NCBI GenBank assembly: GCA_038049695.1 | Contig: CP142459.1 | Coordinates: 71,826,001-71,890,000, forward strand | Direction of reading: 5' to 3' | Length of the DNA: 64,000 nt | DNA from: Cinnamomum chago | Taxonomy: Eukaryota; Streptophyta; Magnoliopsida; Laurales; Lauraceae | Shown here: one piece after another, positions 35,349 to 49,189 of the stretch | How positions within the stretch are numbered: the first letter of the stretch is position 1 | Layout: each line of letters opens with the position of its first letter | Program-made: the position numbers and the translations under genes | The notes under the pieces: model-generated | What the model was told of the DNA's origin: nothing | The model's input: only the letters and a program-made list of their open reading frames with translations | The model's database searches: none

Positions 35349-36900
35349 CATGCATATACAAGACTCATTCCTCTTCCTTGGCCACCCACTATTGGATGAG
35401 AAATCATCCTATATTTATCACTTGAAAGTTGTTAAAAAGTACAGAGGACTGATTGAAAACAACACAGCTTCTAGTGGGTTTTAACGTATATGGATGGATA
35501 ATTAAAATGTCACCTTGTTGCTTTACAGTACAGCAAAGTGAAAAACATGTAGAAAACGATAACCATCTCTACCTGCTACTGTAACCATGCACATCAGCAC
35601 ATCTATGTTTGATTTTGCATTGAAAAGCTGTGTCATTAATTACCACTCCTTAATGATTTAGAGGTTTTGAATTAGCCCTAATCCTCTCTTTTACTTCCGA
35701 CTCCTTCCACTTTTTTTTTCTCATTATTTGACACTCAATTTTATTTCATTTTACGCCACCCTACAAGCAAACAGCCCGGCTTCCCTATGGATAAACCCTC
35801 GGTTGCAAAAGTAAAACTTTATGATGTGAGCCAGTTTTTGAAGATTGGAGCAGCTCAAAATAAACATCTTCCTAGTCTTTGGGCTAAAATTTGGCCTTAC
35901 CCCCATACATTGGGATGACTTCTATTTTGAAATGCTTGGGCCTTCCATTTGTGGGCCGCACTGTAGTTCCACTGCTTCAACTCAGGGAATTCTCGAATCA
36001 AAGCCGGAGAGAGGGTCCGTCCTCGTTTTAAATGAGCTGTAGGACCTTCCAACTTAGCAACAGCCTGGATCATATGTGTCGTCGGTGCACCCATCTTTTT
36101 TCTCTTTAATATTCCTTCTTTCCTGGCATCATATGAATCCCAAGATCCATGACAGAATCTATGGATTCCTCTGCTATTAGCCATGGTTTTGCTTCAGATA
36201 CAACATAGTGCTTCTCAGACGCCCATGTGCAATATATTATTATAATTTGTGTTTCTGTCGTAGTATCAAATCAACAGTAACTTTCTCCTGTAACTATCTT
36301 TAACTGCCCAATAATTAAATGGAAAGAAACCCAAAGAATGGTTGATCACTATAGCCCTTGGAGTTTGGAAGGAAGAAATTATAAGGATTATAAAAGCCAG
36401 ACAGACAACATAATGGAAAACATGCTTTCAACATTTTACTTGGACTTTTTTACCAAAATGAAAAAAACCATTTTGCTGGGACTTTGCAGGAATCGAAGTG
36501 ACAAAAAATTCTTCTATGAAGCTACCAAGAGGGCCTTTGTCTTTTGCATGAAATTATTGGTCTGAAACTGTTTTACAAAGACAACTACTGTTTTTCATGA
36601 TTAGTGACATTTGGATTTTTTGTCAGTAAGTGATGCTTGAACGGTACAGGTGGCACCCAAACCAATAAACCTACCCTACGCGGCTACGCCACACACCTAG
36701 GCTACCACTTTAACACCATTGCAGTGGAGGACAGTTTTATCTTTTATCTTTAACCACATTATTTACATCGCTAGCAACGGGGCTCAAACATTACTTTCGT
36801 TCGAAATCTCGGGGGATGTGAACCCGCTGTCATTCACTCCAGTAGTATATTAAATTTTTTTAGCTAATTATTTTTACGTAAACTTTAACTGACTTGTTTA
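35349..36900. other. Intergenic DNA with one weak gene candidate on the minus strand
   Basis: A 95-codon minus-strand frame opens at 36184 with a good start context (AACCATGGCT) and runs into a GT donor-like site (GGGGTAAGG) near 35900. It begins MANSRGIHRFCHGSWDSYDA. I recognise no family and found no convincing second exon, so I do not call it a gene. The rest shows nothing. Confidence 0.4.
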
Positions 36901-37205
36901 GGGCATGTTTGGATGTGTGGTGGAGTGATGCGAGGTGAGGTGAAGCATCAAATCAAGAGAAAATAAAATATAGAGTGTTATGATGATGTTTTGTTTTTAG
37001 TTGTTTGGTATAGAATCTTTTTGACTATTTGTATAGAAAAGTGGAGTTTTTTTGTCTTTTAGTGGAAAAATGAGGTTGTTTTTTTTACTTTTTTTGAAAA
37101 AGATGGAGGGAATGTTGAAATTGTGTACTTTTGATATGACCCTTGTCAATTCTTGTCTGGATTCACTTCACTTCACTTTTACTTAGTTAAGTGCCAAACA
37201 CGCCC
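36901..37205. mobile_element. Tourist-like (PIF/Harbinger) MITE, copy A
   Basis: 305 bp with terminal inverted repeats GGGCATGTTTGG and CCAAACACGCCC and a TTA duplication on both sides (36898-36900 and 37206-37208), as expected for PIF/Harbinger. Subterminal GAGGTGAAG pairs with CTTCACTTCAC. A second copy lies at about 58691-58918. Confidence 0.8.
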
Positions 37206-37208
37206 TTA

Positions 37209-39591
37209 GAAACTTCACAAGTAAAATGGAGTGAAATAAAATATGTATTTTTCAAACCAAATCTCACATTAAAAGTAAATTTTATTAAAATCCCCTCGTT
37301 CTTTTTCAAGAAAAAGAAAAAAAAAGTAACAACCTTTCTATATTAAAATATAAAAAAAACATTCACTTTTTACAACAAAACTTAAAAAAGATGCCGTACC
37401 AATCAAGTACAGACAAAATATCATCATAATCCTTTTATATTTTATTTTTCCTTGATTTTAGCCACTTCACTTCATTCTACATGAGGCATTAGAAATTCTT
37501 TTCAATAAATAGAAATGCTGAGTTTTCTTCTTACAAAATAATTGAAATTATAAATGATGGTATTTTCTTAAATTTTCCTCAAACTCTTTTTATATAATAT
37601 TTTATAATTTGACATTTAGAATGCTCAAAATTGAATTTGTTGAGCTCTTCTACCTTATCGTACGTTCCTCCTCAACCCTTCCATCTCTTCTATTTTATCT
37701 TTCATGCCAAATATCATTTCATTTAAACCCACAAATGAAAATAAATTATTTAACGACTTTCAATATATTTTCCCCTGGACATGATTTTGAACATGCAGGG
37801 TGAATTGTTCTGGTTGAGTATTTTGATTTAAAGAGGAAAAGAGTAGAGACATACTTCCCTATCACATCAATATGAGTAAGTTGTCAATTTTACTTAACTT
37901 CTTTAGTCTTTTGAAGATATAAATTACAATATTAGGAGTTTAAATGAATATGGCTTTTTAAAATGATCACCAACTATGTCATTTGTGAAACCAATAGTCT
38001 TTAATATGGCTCCAACAATATGAATTATGACTTTGTCTCTCAAAGGCACTGGATAGTGCCATGGTTCTCGCTTTAAAAAAATGATCACTTTCTGAAAGGT
38101 CCACTTGGATGTATGAAATATATGTAGCTAGTCCGAGGCATGTGGTAAGTTATTCTGAGCAAACAATTCTAGCTTCACATCGTGAGAATTTATTGTGATA
38201 GAATCCAATAGACTAATGTTCAGATTAATATCAAACTAGCTAGGACTAGAGCCAATTGAAAGGGATAGGCATTTGTGAAACGATTGCATCAGTGATAGAT
38301 GAGCCACATATAAATGAAAAAGAATCCCAATGAAAAGAGTATTTTGGAGAGTTTTCTTTTCTCCTTGTTGACATTGGTCATCTCATTTACACTTCAAACC
38401 CATGTGCATGAATAGTTTTACGCGGTCTTATGCTGGACCTATGAAGCATCACATCACATCTCAAACAATAGATGGGTCAAGGGGTGTGAAAATGAATACG
38501 GGCTCCCACTTCAGAAAATTGAATCCACTAGTGCTACCACTTGAGGGGCACTGGTGTTTTATCCAGCTTATCTCTGAGCCCGAAGGGATTAGTCAATCCA
38601 AATGGTTGAGAACCTTCTATCAACAAAAAAAAAAGAAGAGATATCGACTGTTTCAAATAATTTCATGATATATATTCTAAATTGTAAGTTTCTTTATAAT
38701 ATCATAATATTTCAAAATATTTTTAGAAAATGAAAATATTGTAAGAAGAATCATAATAGAAAGAAAGAACTAAAGGGGAAAACTATAAAATCTTTTAAAC
38801 GTAATTATATTTATTCATGTTTACAAATCATTGTTAATTATTTTAGAACTAATTTATTTTTGAAATATTTTTTCAATAACATCAGATGCAAACCCCAAAT
38901 CTAAAAATATCCCAACTTTTCTCTATATGTTAATATCTTATAAAAGTATTTGTGATGGTATTGATATTGCTGAGAAGTCTTACATCCTACATCGCACAAG
39001 TTCTGACGTAGATCGGGCTTCATATATCTATTGCAACCTTTCACCTGATAACATAAGCTTTTACATCGTATATGATATCTTACATGATACTAATGTGCAG
39101 ATTTAATAAATTCGAGATATTTATCACTTTCAAAAGCATTCTCGAGGTTTCGACGTTTGCACTGGTGATGATTGGATTTTCTTCTTTGTTGTAGTGAAGT
39201 CATTATTCTGTTTTCCATTATCTCTTTCATCGTACACATCCAATCACATCAGCAGCTACACTTTTTTTTTTTTTTTTTCTCTTTTCTTTGTGACATTGAA
39301 ACGGACTAGTATATACTAAATCACACTGCCTTATATTACATCTTATTTATTATATTATATTATCTTAAGCAATATTACATCATGGAAGCATTGATCTTTC
39401 TCTCGGCATCCCAGGATTATGCGTGCAAACATATGTAACAAGGTGGGAGGGGCCTTCATAGCAATTGGGATTTTTGGGCAGAATAGCTATCTATACTTGG
39501 AATTCAATATTTAGTGGAGAATGGCAGGGATGAGGCGTAAGGTCAACATCAGTACCTAATCTAGGGCCCGCAGAATAATATGGTTTAAGGC
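37209..39591. other. Intergenic DNA upstream of the laccase
   Basis: AT-rich. About 38525-38638 resembles the 3' part of the SINE family (GAGCCCGAAGGGATTAGTC, then AACCTTCTATCAAC and poly-A). No gene seen. Confidence 0.5.
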
Positions 39592-39599
39592 TATATAAA
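39592..39599 (+). promoter_or_regulatory. TATA box of the laccase gene
   Basis: TATATAAA-type motif (ctatataaag at 39591-39600) about 55 bp before the start codon, which leaves a 5' leader of about 25-30 bases at normal TATA spacing. Confidence 0.65.
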
Positions 39600-39651
39600 G
39601 ACCCCTCGCTCAGATCTCTTAAGAGTATAGGAAACAGAGTGTTCTACAAAA

Positions 39652-42600
39652 ATGCAGTCAAGGAAGGGATTGCTTTTTGTGGTTTTTGGGCTTGTGTTGT
39701 TGCATAGTTTCTGTGTATGCACAGCTTGGGGCAAAACTCATCATTATGATTGGGTTGTAAGTATCATTATCTCATGGTTTTTATTTTTTATTTTTTTTCA
39801 GAGAGTTTGGAAGTCACACACTTTACTCTCTCTCACACACACACGCATGTCTCTAACAATTTGAGCCACAGCTTGAGTCATATCATTATCTCATGTATCT
39901 TGCTTAACATAATATGCATATGAGGATGATAGCCATAATGAAGTTAGACACTGCCTACACGGAATATAAGGGTTGGTCGACGAGCCAACCTCGCCCAAGT
40001 TAAGCTCGACTTGTGAGCCTAACGAGCTGAGCTCTATGCAGCTTGAATTGACTTGTCTCAACTTGCCAAGGGTTTGGATTGATCTAAGGCTCGATTGACT
40101 TTACATATGTGAATGTATATAAACATCAATGGCACCAATTTATATTTATTTTGTTTTTTCAATATTTTTAATTACTTGATTTACTTTATTTTGCACAAAA
40201 TTTTCTCAAATAACATCTGGGAGAAAACCACCGCTTTGAAAATGTCATGATATTTTCAAAATGGATATTTTCCCTACAGTGATATGTGTGAACCCAAAAA
40301 AAAAAAAAAACGTTTATTCTATGAGCGGTATGTTTTGTGCAGTCCAACTTTATGAGGCCCACTTTGGCGTACAGCCCCTTTCACATTCTTGTAGTCCCTC
40401 GGTCGGGCATCAAGCCTAATTTACACTTAATGAACCTTCACTAGCCATTACAATGAATTAAAAAAAAAAACTTTAAAACATTATTATCAAGGGCTAGGAC
40501 AATCTAATGGGGACAATTTTTTAGCTCACCTTCGTCCATAAGGACATCTACCTTCCTCCTACTAATAGACATGCATCCGAGGGCTCCCCAAGTTGCGCCC
40601 CATATGAACAGCAAGCAATCCGCTAGTAGGAAAACATTTTCCTTTGACAATGTATAATTTATAGATACAAGTGCATGAGGAACTTGACTTGTGGGTGGCA
40701 CGTGTAGTTGGTTAGACAGAAGCAGAGAGGACTACATGAACAATTTAATCTTTTAATTAGACTACTTTCTCTATTCCAATTGGTTGAATGTTTTTAACCA
40801 AAAAGAAAAAAAAAAAATTGGTTGGATGTTTCATCATCCACTCAAACTGAGTTGGGTCTTCCTTCACTCGTTCTTGCAGTTTAAAACAGCTACATACACA
40901 CGATTGTGCGAAACGAAGAATGTCACGACAGTGAATGGGATGTATCCAGGGCCCAATATTTATGCTAATAAAGGAGATAGAGTGATTGTCACTGTTTATA
41001 ACAAAGCCTCAGATAATCTCACCCTTCATTGGTACTCTCTCTTTCTCTCTCTCATTAGGACAATCAAAACCATCCACTCTTGTCCTTATATCCAATGTTA
41101 ACCCCATATGAAAATTTGTTGCAATTTCAGGCATGGAGTGAAGCAACCCAGGAATCCATGGTCAGATGGGCCTGAATTCATTACACAGTGCCCCATTAAA
41201 CCTGGTTCTAGTTTCAATTACAGCATCATATTGTCTTCGGAAGAAGGGACTCTGTGGTGGCATGCTCATAGTGATTGGACGCGGGCCACCGTACATGGGG
41301 CCATTATTGTTTTCCCCAAAATTGGAACTATTTATCCCTTTTACAAGCAGCCTGATGAAGAAAAGACAATCATACTAGGTATGAATTGGCCTTAGAGAGA
41401 GGAAATCCTTAATATATATATATATATATATATCTCTCTCTCTCTCTAATATTTATTAGCTATTGGGGTCTCTCTAATGTTTATTAGTTATTGTGGGTTT
41501 CCTAGCTATGCTTTTTTGGACATAGGTGAGTGATATCATCTGCCTTCTTTCTAATCTATGACAAAGAGACATTTTAATAATTAGTATACATTTTCTTTTG
41601 TTTCTTTTGTGACAGGGGAATGGTGGAAAGCAGACGCAAATAAGGTGATTGAAGCTGCGCTTCTATTAGGAAATGAACCCAACGTCTCTAATTCTTTCAC
41701 TATCAATGGACAACCTGGAGACCTCTATCCATGTTCCAAACCAGGTATATAAACAAAATAAGTCAAAATATACAATAGTAAAAGTGTTAAATAATTGCTT
41801 CACATGACCAAAAATAGGCCTCCTCTTGAATGAGACATCCGACCCAATAATCACATTTACATGCAACTTGTACATATTTTAACCCAGCCAAGGGTTCCGG
41901 AGAGAGGTAATATCCACTCCCACAGTCAGAAACACAGAAGCTAACCCACTAATTTCGATTTCTACCCCCTATAAACTTCGGGTGCTCCAATATATTAACC
42001 AGACCGGACATGGGTCAGTTCAGCTGTTGCCATCCCTAATAGCAAAAGTCTTTGGGTTGGGAGGGGTACCCGACCCACGCCCAAATCATGTAAACAACGA
42101 ATCGGGTCAAGTTTTTGAGAGCCATTGTCCTATTGGGCCATAAAACTCTTAAAGCCTAGAATATTTGCTTAAACAAACAAAACACTAACAAGGCCAAGGT
42201 GTTCGACCATGTTCCCACAGACACATTCCGGCTGGTGGTAAAACAAGGAAAGACATACCTCCTTCGCGTGGTCAATGCAGCCCTGAACAGTGAGCTCTTC
42301 TTCTCCATTGCCCAACACACCCTCACAGTAGTCGCAGTCGACGCCAGCTACGTCAAAAATTTCACTACAAAGTATATCATGATAACGCCTGGCCAGACCA
42401 TGGACATCCTCTTAGAAGCAACGCAATCCCCCAGTCTCTACTATATGGCTGCTGCTGCTTTCTCCAATGGTGATGGCGTCTCCTTCGACAACACCACCAG
42501 CCTTGCCATCCTCCAATACAATGGATCCTACACTCCCCCGTCGTCTCCATACAATTACACCCTCCCCATCTTCAACGACACGCAGGCGGCAAACAGCTTC

Positions 42601-44517
42601 ACAACCAGGCTCCGGAGCTTGGCAAGTAAAGATCACCCCATCAGTGTTCCGTTAACTGTCGACGAGCATTTGTTGATTTCGGTCTCTGTAAATACCATAC
42701 TGTGCCCGAATAGTTCATGTTCAGGGCCAGATGGAAATCGCCTTTCGGCGAGCTTGAACAACATAAGCTTCGTGTCGCCGTCCACAGACATACTGCAAGC
42801 TTATTACAGAAGTATTAATGGTGTTTACACTAATGATTTTCCAAGCATACCTCCCTATTTCTTCGATTTTACGGGGAGTAATCTTTCGTCGAGTTTGGAG
42901 TTGCCAATGCGAGGGACTAAGGTGAGGGTGATCAAGTATAATACTACAGTGGAGATTGTTTTTCAAGGGACTAGCTTGATTGCAGCTGAGCATCATCCCA
43001 TGCATCTGCATGGATATAACTTTTATGTGGTTGGATCGGGTACTGGGAATTATAATAGTACGAAAGACATTCCGGGGTATAATCTTGTTGATCCTCCAGA
43101 ACTGAATACTGTTGGGGTACCAAAGAATGGATGGGTTGCTGTAAGATTCAAAGCTGATAACCCTGGTGAGTGTTTAATTCATGCAAATCATATCTTCAAA
43201 TGGGTTGTTTTGATGAATAAAAAATGATGAAGGGGGAATTCTTTTCTCTAAAAGCATATCCAGATGGAGAAAATAGGTTTCTCGATCTAGTCTCTAGAGA
43301 AAAGTTCTTCCCTTCTACACATTTTTTTTACTTTTTACTCGTCCAAATGACCCCTCATGGATTTCTTTATTCAGTTTTTCCATTTCAGTTCTTGGATGAA
43401 GTTGAGTACACAAGGCCCGGCTTCCCTTTAGAAAGAAACACAGGCCCTTATCTAGGCCAAGCCTGAGACAAACATTTAAGTGTCTAGCCCGAACATGTCC
43501 CGCCTTATACATGTCAGGACCCATCCAGTACATTAGTCAAAATTCTGGCAAAAAAGTTTGTCCACTAGCACTACTGTTAGTCAATTGGGCAGGCTGGGCT
43601 GGGCTCTCTTTCTTTTGGGCTTTCAAATCTCTTTTTTGGGTAAATCAGTCACTAAACTGCATCTAATATTACTTATTCTACATTCGTTGGGCAAGATTTG
43701 GGCTTCCTGTAACTTAACCTAAGATCGGTCCAAATTTAAATGAACCAGGAATTTAGATCCAGGCCCAGCCCGAGTACTAAAGATGAAAAATCCAGCCCAA
43801 AGCTGGCTGAGCCCGGGGACTGCCCCCAAGTGGTCCCTGCCTTTAAGCACCCCTATTTTAGGCATTTTTTTTTCAATAATTCTTTGGAAAGAGGCTTTCA
43901 TCGACCGAATTCGAATTTCTAAGGATGTATTTTGTGTGAGAGAATTCTGTAATAGAGAGGAGATCATATTGATTTTTGGAGCAACCCGCCCTTCTCTTGT
44001 TTGGTAAGACATGTTTTCCTTACAAAAACAGAAAAAAGAAATGAATGATTTATGGGATTTTAATTTCCTATAAAATTGATAGAAACGCATGATTCCTCTT
44101 GTTGCACCGACAAGTTATAAATTTTTCGCCAAATGCTCGTATTTACTTACTCATGTTAAAAGTGGGCAATCATTGTCTACTATGGAGAAAATATTATGAT
44201 AGTTCCTTGTCAATATTCACCCTTGATCCTTCCGTCTCTTAACCCTTTTTTGAAAGCAAATTCCCCTTGAATTCTCAAGGAAAATGTCAAATACGCCCTA
44301 AAGCTTTGTGTGCTTATCAAAATTACACAATATACTAATTTGTTTTATTCATCATAATCATAAACTAATCTTGATGATTTCCACAGGAGTATGGTTCATG
44401 CACTGCCATTTGGAACGTCATCTGAGCTGGGGTATGGAGACAACATTGATTGTAACCAACGGCCCTACTTCAAATACTAAATTGCTGCCTCCCCCATCAT
44501 ACATGCCTCCTTGCTGA
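39652..44517 (+). CDS. Laccase, secreted multicopper oxidase (LAC14/LAC15-like)
   Basis: Oxidises phenolics with reduction of O2 to water in the cell wall; plant laccases polymerise monolignols or flavonoids. Exons: 39652-39756, 40880-41031, 41131-41378, 41616-41744, 42221-43165, 44387-44517. All introns are GT-AG, the frame stays open for 569 residues, and six exons is the usual plant laccase layout. The N-terminus ([20 protein letters not shown]) is a signal peptide, probably cut near CTA|W. All four copper signatures are intact: HWHGVKQ (exons 2-3 junction), HAHSDW (exon 3), HPMHLHG (exon 5) and [12 protein letters not shown] (exon 6), giving the ten His, the Cys and an axial Met for type 1-3 coppers. 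Several N-glycosylation sites (NTT, NGS, NSS) fit secretion. Intron 4 contains an hAT-like remnant. The subgroup is my inference from overall resemblance. Confidence 0.95.
41411..41447. repeat. (TA)n-(TC)n microsatellite in laccase intron 3
   Basis: TA run followed by TC run between exons 3 and 4. Confidence 0.9.
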
Positions 44518-46849
44518 TGCTAATCATTCTATCCCAAAATCACCATCATCATCATCGTGTTGGAACCAGCACCAGGTTGGTCCAGTGAGTCGTATATGAA
44601 TTGTTTTTAGACGAAGGTGCGGTAACCAAAAGTATAAGTTTGTAGACCATTAGCCTGCTTACTATGTGTGCTTGTGCCCCAATATAATCGTTCAAAGTCC
44701 CCATATGAATGGTTTTTAGAAGAAAACAGTTACCATCAAATAAAAGTTTGTAAAATCTAAAGCATGCAAAATGTGCATGTGTTAGTTTGGTGTTGAAATA
44801 TTCCAAACCAGTTTCCTAAATGTTTAATTTGATTGCGTGCTTTTCTTGTCATCATTACGTGGTTTGAATAGAACAAAGGAATCATGTGTTACAGGTGTAG
44901 GAATCGTAAATCTTTGGATCTGTGAAAATTTGACAGATTTAAAATACGATATATGTGAAAGACAACATTCCAGTGGATATGGCAGAAGGTTTTGACCACA
45001 ACATAGATGTGGAAAGATGACACGGCTTGATTGGATTGAATAAGACGGGATGTGGCAAAATGTTTGACTGCATTGCAAGGCCAACTCCAAGTCTCCAACT
45101 CATGTAGGTGGACAGATAACGCAGGTGCATTGCCAAAGAACATGAATCCTTTTAGACAAACCCAACACATCATTATTGGAGCCACCTCTTAAAGCGAATC
45201 TGCATGAAAGCATATGGTATATTGGTGCTATTCTAATTCCGTAAAAACTGGGCTTAACCATTGGATTGTCACATTGAAAACCAGCTGTAAGTTCACGATA
45301 TCTCACAATGAGTAAGTGACAAGTGAATCACTGGTCAATCAAACAAGGGCCAAACTCTAACTGGAGGGAAAGCATAATTGATGTTTGGGCATTATTCACC
45401 AAAGCGAAAATTGAATTTTCAACTCACAATGTGGCATGCTATAAGTATACAATAACTCAGAAACATATGTAAATCACTACTAGTCAATTAAACATTGGTC
45501 AAACTCTAATGGGAGTGAAAGCATAATATTTTGGCATTTAGATTCATTGGTTAGAACACAAAAAACTAAAGGGAGTGCATTGAATCAATTAGACGGTGTT
45601 TTCTACAAGAGAGAGAGTCATTCTGAGCAGTTTGGATTTAATTGGGTCCATTGATTGATTTGAATGGTCTCTGTCACACTGCCACGGTAAATCTGGATTT
45701 CCTGTGTCCCTTTATGTAAACGGGGCCTAAACTTTTATCCGGACTCTGGCCCATAGGAGGTAAAAGTACTGTACAAAACCAGCAAAAAGCTGGTTGGGCT
45801 TGGGCTCTCGAGGCCCATTTTCGCGTTGACAGACCAAAATGGTCGCCCTCTGCTTGGCCGAGCTGTAACGGCTCAAATGATGGGTCCCACAAGATTGAAG
45901 GTCCTCATCTTCTGTTACTCTGGGCCCTTGCCTAATTTGCGCTCATGATGAAGTGTCCTCGTGTAACTCCATATTTAGTGGAAAAACCATGAGCAAGCTG
46001 GGTCAAGCCAAGGGCTCTCCAGGCCTGCCCATTTAATTTTAGGTTTGAATACCTAAATCCAGCCCATAAGTCGAATACTCCTCAAAATAATTTGGCCGAG
46101 ACACCTAAGCTTATCAAGAGCCCGAATCCAGGTAACCTAAATGTGTCCAAGTTGAATGGTCATGTGACCCTAGGCCCGGATCTGGCCTGTCAAGGGCTAG
46201 CTGTGGACCCTAATATCCAGGCCATGAGACTCAGATACATGTCCAAGCCTACGCATATGGACTTGGATCTGGAAACCATGCTGGCAGATGGAGGCCCACC
46301 TACTAATTATTCTATATGATAATGTCTCTGCTACTAGTAGTTGAGGGTGCACATGAGAAGCTGATCCTACGGCCCGCCTACTATGTGGGCCTTTAAATAG
46401 GCTCGTTGGATTGATTTTTATATCTAAGTTCATTATAACTGGGCCAATCTCCCTTAGTCAAAGTAGTTAGTGGCAACTGGGCCGGTCTTAGTTGGGCCGA
46501 GTCAGCTCCTTGTTAAACCATAGTGCGGCATGAGACATAGGAGCAAAATTAAACAGTCCTGTGAGGGCCATACCGAAGCCACCAACTTTGGGCTGAGTCT
46601 ATTGCCCGTAAGAAAATTTCAGGTCACTATGTTTCTGCCCCAAGGACTGGCCAAAGGCAAATTTTTAACCTCTTTAGTTAAAAATTTAGAGTGCTGTCCT
46701 TTTACCAAAAAAATAAAATAATAAAACAAGGTCAGAGTGTTGTGACCTCCCACCAGCTTGAGGGCCCGACATGAGAAATAAAAAAATGACTCGAGTCGGC
46801 CTCGGCCCAACTAGTATAGAAGTGTTTTCAAAGAGGTTTAAAATATTTC
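44518..46849. other. Intergenic DNA, with GGGCC/AGGCC-rich degenerate repeats
   Basis: Contains the laccase 3' UTR (no single polyadenylation signal stands out). A degenerate direct duplication lies at about 45295-45535 (CAAACTCTAA(C/T)(T/G)GGAG, GAAAGCATAAT). From about 45710 to 46800 it is unusually rich in GGCCC and GGGCC words, as in eroded hAT MITEs. No gene. Confidence 0.5.
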
Positions 46850-47130
46850 AAATCAAATCAAATCTAAAAGTAAGCTAAGAAAAGCACAAGTCGGCAAGGA
46901 TATGTCAATCCTTGATTGCATAAAGATTTCATAGCAAATCAGATCTGAAAGCAGGCTAAGAAAAGCAAAAGTTGGGAAGGATGTCCTAGTCATGTAGACT
47001 AGTTCCTAATCCTGGGACATCCTAGTTTCAATGATTTCTTTAGTTACTCTCATGCTTATCTGATGGTCTGTCTTTTGCTGTTGTGTTCTTCCTTAATAAA
47101 ATCAATTCAATTATACTAAAGAAAAAGAAA
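46850..47130 (+). repeat. Direct duplication followed by a LINE-like tail
   Basis: AGGCTAAGAAAAGCA(A/C)AAGT and its left context occur twice about 85 bp apart. The segment ends with TTCTTCCTTAATAAAATCAATTC-like sequence and A-rich DNA, similar to plant L1 3' ends. Element class not proven. Confidence 0.35.
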
Positions 47131-47237
47131 ATTGGATACAAAAAGAAATGACTACATAGCTTTGCTTAATTTCCTCCTGTGTGTTTAGAAATTTTCTGAA
47201 GAAGGTGTTGAGTTGAAGTTTTCGCTAATGTCCCTAT

Positions 47238-47355
47238 GCCGAAGCTCAGCCGGTTAGTAATATGGGTGTACGAGATTTACCAAGAAAAAAAAACATGGGT
47301 GTGAAAAAAGTGTGAGTTTGAATCCATGATGTATATGTAAAAATAAAAAAGAATA
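47238..47355 (+). mobile_element. Possible second-type tRNA-derived SINE
   Basis: A-box-like AGCTCAGCCGGTTAG and B-box-like GTGAGTTTGAATCCATG at tRNA-like order, then an A-rich end. Spacing is distorted by an A run, so it is not a tRNA gene. Only one copy seen. Confidence 0.3.
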
Positions 47356-49172
47356 GTATATGTTAATGGGAATATTTTTTGGAGGTTTTTACTTGAAAAA
47401 ATATTTAATGTAATCAGTACACCGAATAGGGAATATTAAGCAAACATGCACATAACAGGAAATCCATACAGGATTCATAACTTTTTTACCTTTTTTTTTT
47501 TGTGGTCGAATTCGACCTTCAATTTCAGCGCTGGAGTTCAAATTTGACCTGGTAACTAACATGCGAGGTTCGCATTCGACCGGAATTGCACATGAGTTTT
47601 TTTTGTAACTTCAGATACTGGGAGAGCGGTCTTTTAATTGGAAACTAACACCTCTGTCGAATTCAACCGTGAAGAACATGAAGGCAGGTCGAATGCGACG
47701 TAGTGAATTAAAATGTGTTGTTTATGCTTTCACGCCCAGTAAGGAATGCAACCCTCGGCTGTCACTTACCATGTTTTGCTTAATGTTGCCTGTTCGATAT
47801 ACTGACCACATAAAGCTTTTTTTTTTTTTTTCAATAAAAACCTTTTTTTTTTTATTTATTATTTTGAATTTACTCCACTCCTGACTCCACATTTGCAAGA
47901 AACCAGTGCAGAGGCAGCTGGGAAAGAACATTCTCTTGTGCTTCTCATTCAAATTTAATAATAGTCTGAAAAGTCTTGTTTCCTAATCTCAAATATCAAT
48001 GCCTGTAGGAATTCGTATAATAATAGTGGAGAAGGTTTTGTTTTCTCTATGCCTCCCTTATTTTATTTTATTTTGAGTAACAAGTAAGGTAAAAAAGGTG
48101 ACAAACCGTGGATCCTGTCGGTGCCAACCAATATAAACATTAATCCACTTGTAACCCTAGTTGTTATTGTTTAATAAGCACTTTTTAGGCATGGTATTAC
48201 AGGCACTGACTTGTCTTGGAAAAGGGTTGCACCTAATTAAGTGATAAATAACTAAATGAGTGAAGTTGTTAAGTCTACAGAATCTAAAAAGGGATCCACA
48301 TGAGTAATGGAGTTGGGTCTGCCATGAAAAGTGCAGGTCTTGCAAGTAATAAAATGGGTTTAGGAGTGTCCCACAAGTCGATCTTTGATGCTAGCTAGTT
48401 AGATTATTCATGTGGACGTCTGACTCAATAGAAAAATGGAGTCGTCGGTGGCCATAGACTCCTGAAAGGAAATTACAGTGGCACACAGACTCGAGAAAAA
48501 TTTACTAGGTACGCCACGCCACTGCAACTATATATGATATGATTTATTATTTGGACAGTGGTCATGGAATGCAACGTGGTGGCCCCATTGTATCTTGCCC
48601 AAATCTCCATCAAAATCTGGGATACTAATATACAGTTTATTGTAGAAGTTGGGTGTGCGTACAATTGAAACTAAATAGTGGGTCCTGTGCTGAGAGAGAC
48701 AGACAGAGGAGATTCTCCGTGGATATGATATTTATTCTAATTTTCTAGTACAAACCCTACTCCATTTTTTTGGTGCAGACACATTCTAATAGTTAAAAAA
48801 GGAAAAAAAATTGAACTTATTTTACAAGATAGAGAGCATTTTGATTTCTTTTGAGAGAGTTATGAATGTAGAACATCTTTATATGACATACATGAAACTC
48901 CACAAAAAAGCAAAATCCTTGTGCTGCACATGCGTATGGAAAATGTGCATGCCATGATATAATTATTTATGTATAATTAGCAAGGCATCTATCTTTCAAA
49001 GACCTGACCAAAATCACTCTTTGCCTCTTGCTTTGTGGATTAGAGACTTGTGCAACATTTGTGGTGCGTGAGTTAAAGATTTAGTACTAGAAATGAAACA
49101 AAAAAGTGTTTAGATAGAATTAGATAGACCTTGTAACACAAGTCTCTTTCTCTCTTTCAATCACCCTTTGAT
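47356..49172. other. Intergenic DNA, no gene seen
   Basis: AT-rich with T runs at about 47817-47832. Frames up to 76 codons overlap on both strands and carry no motif. Confidence 0.5.
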
Positions 49173-49189
49173 AGAAGGAAAATACCCAA

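Noticed and set aside
42199-43227. Stand-alone 342-residue gene
   Set aside because: It is exon 5 of the laccase plus intron read-through on both sides; the first codons and the tail after the Gly codon at 43165 are intronic.
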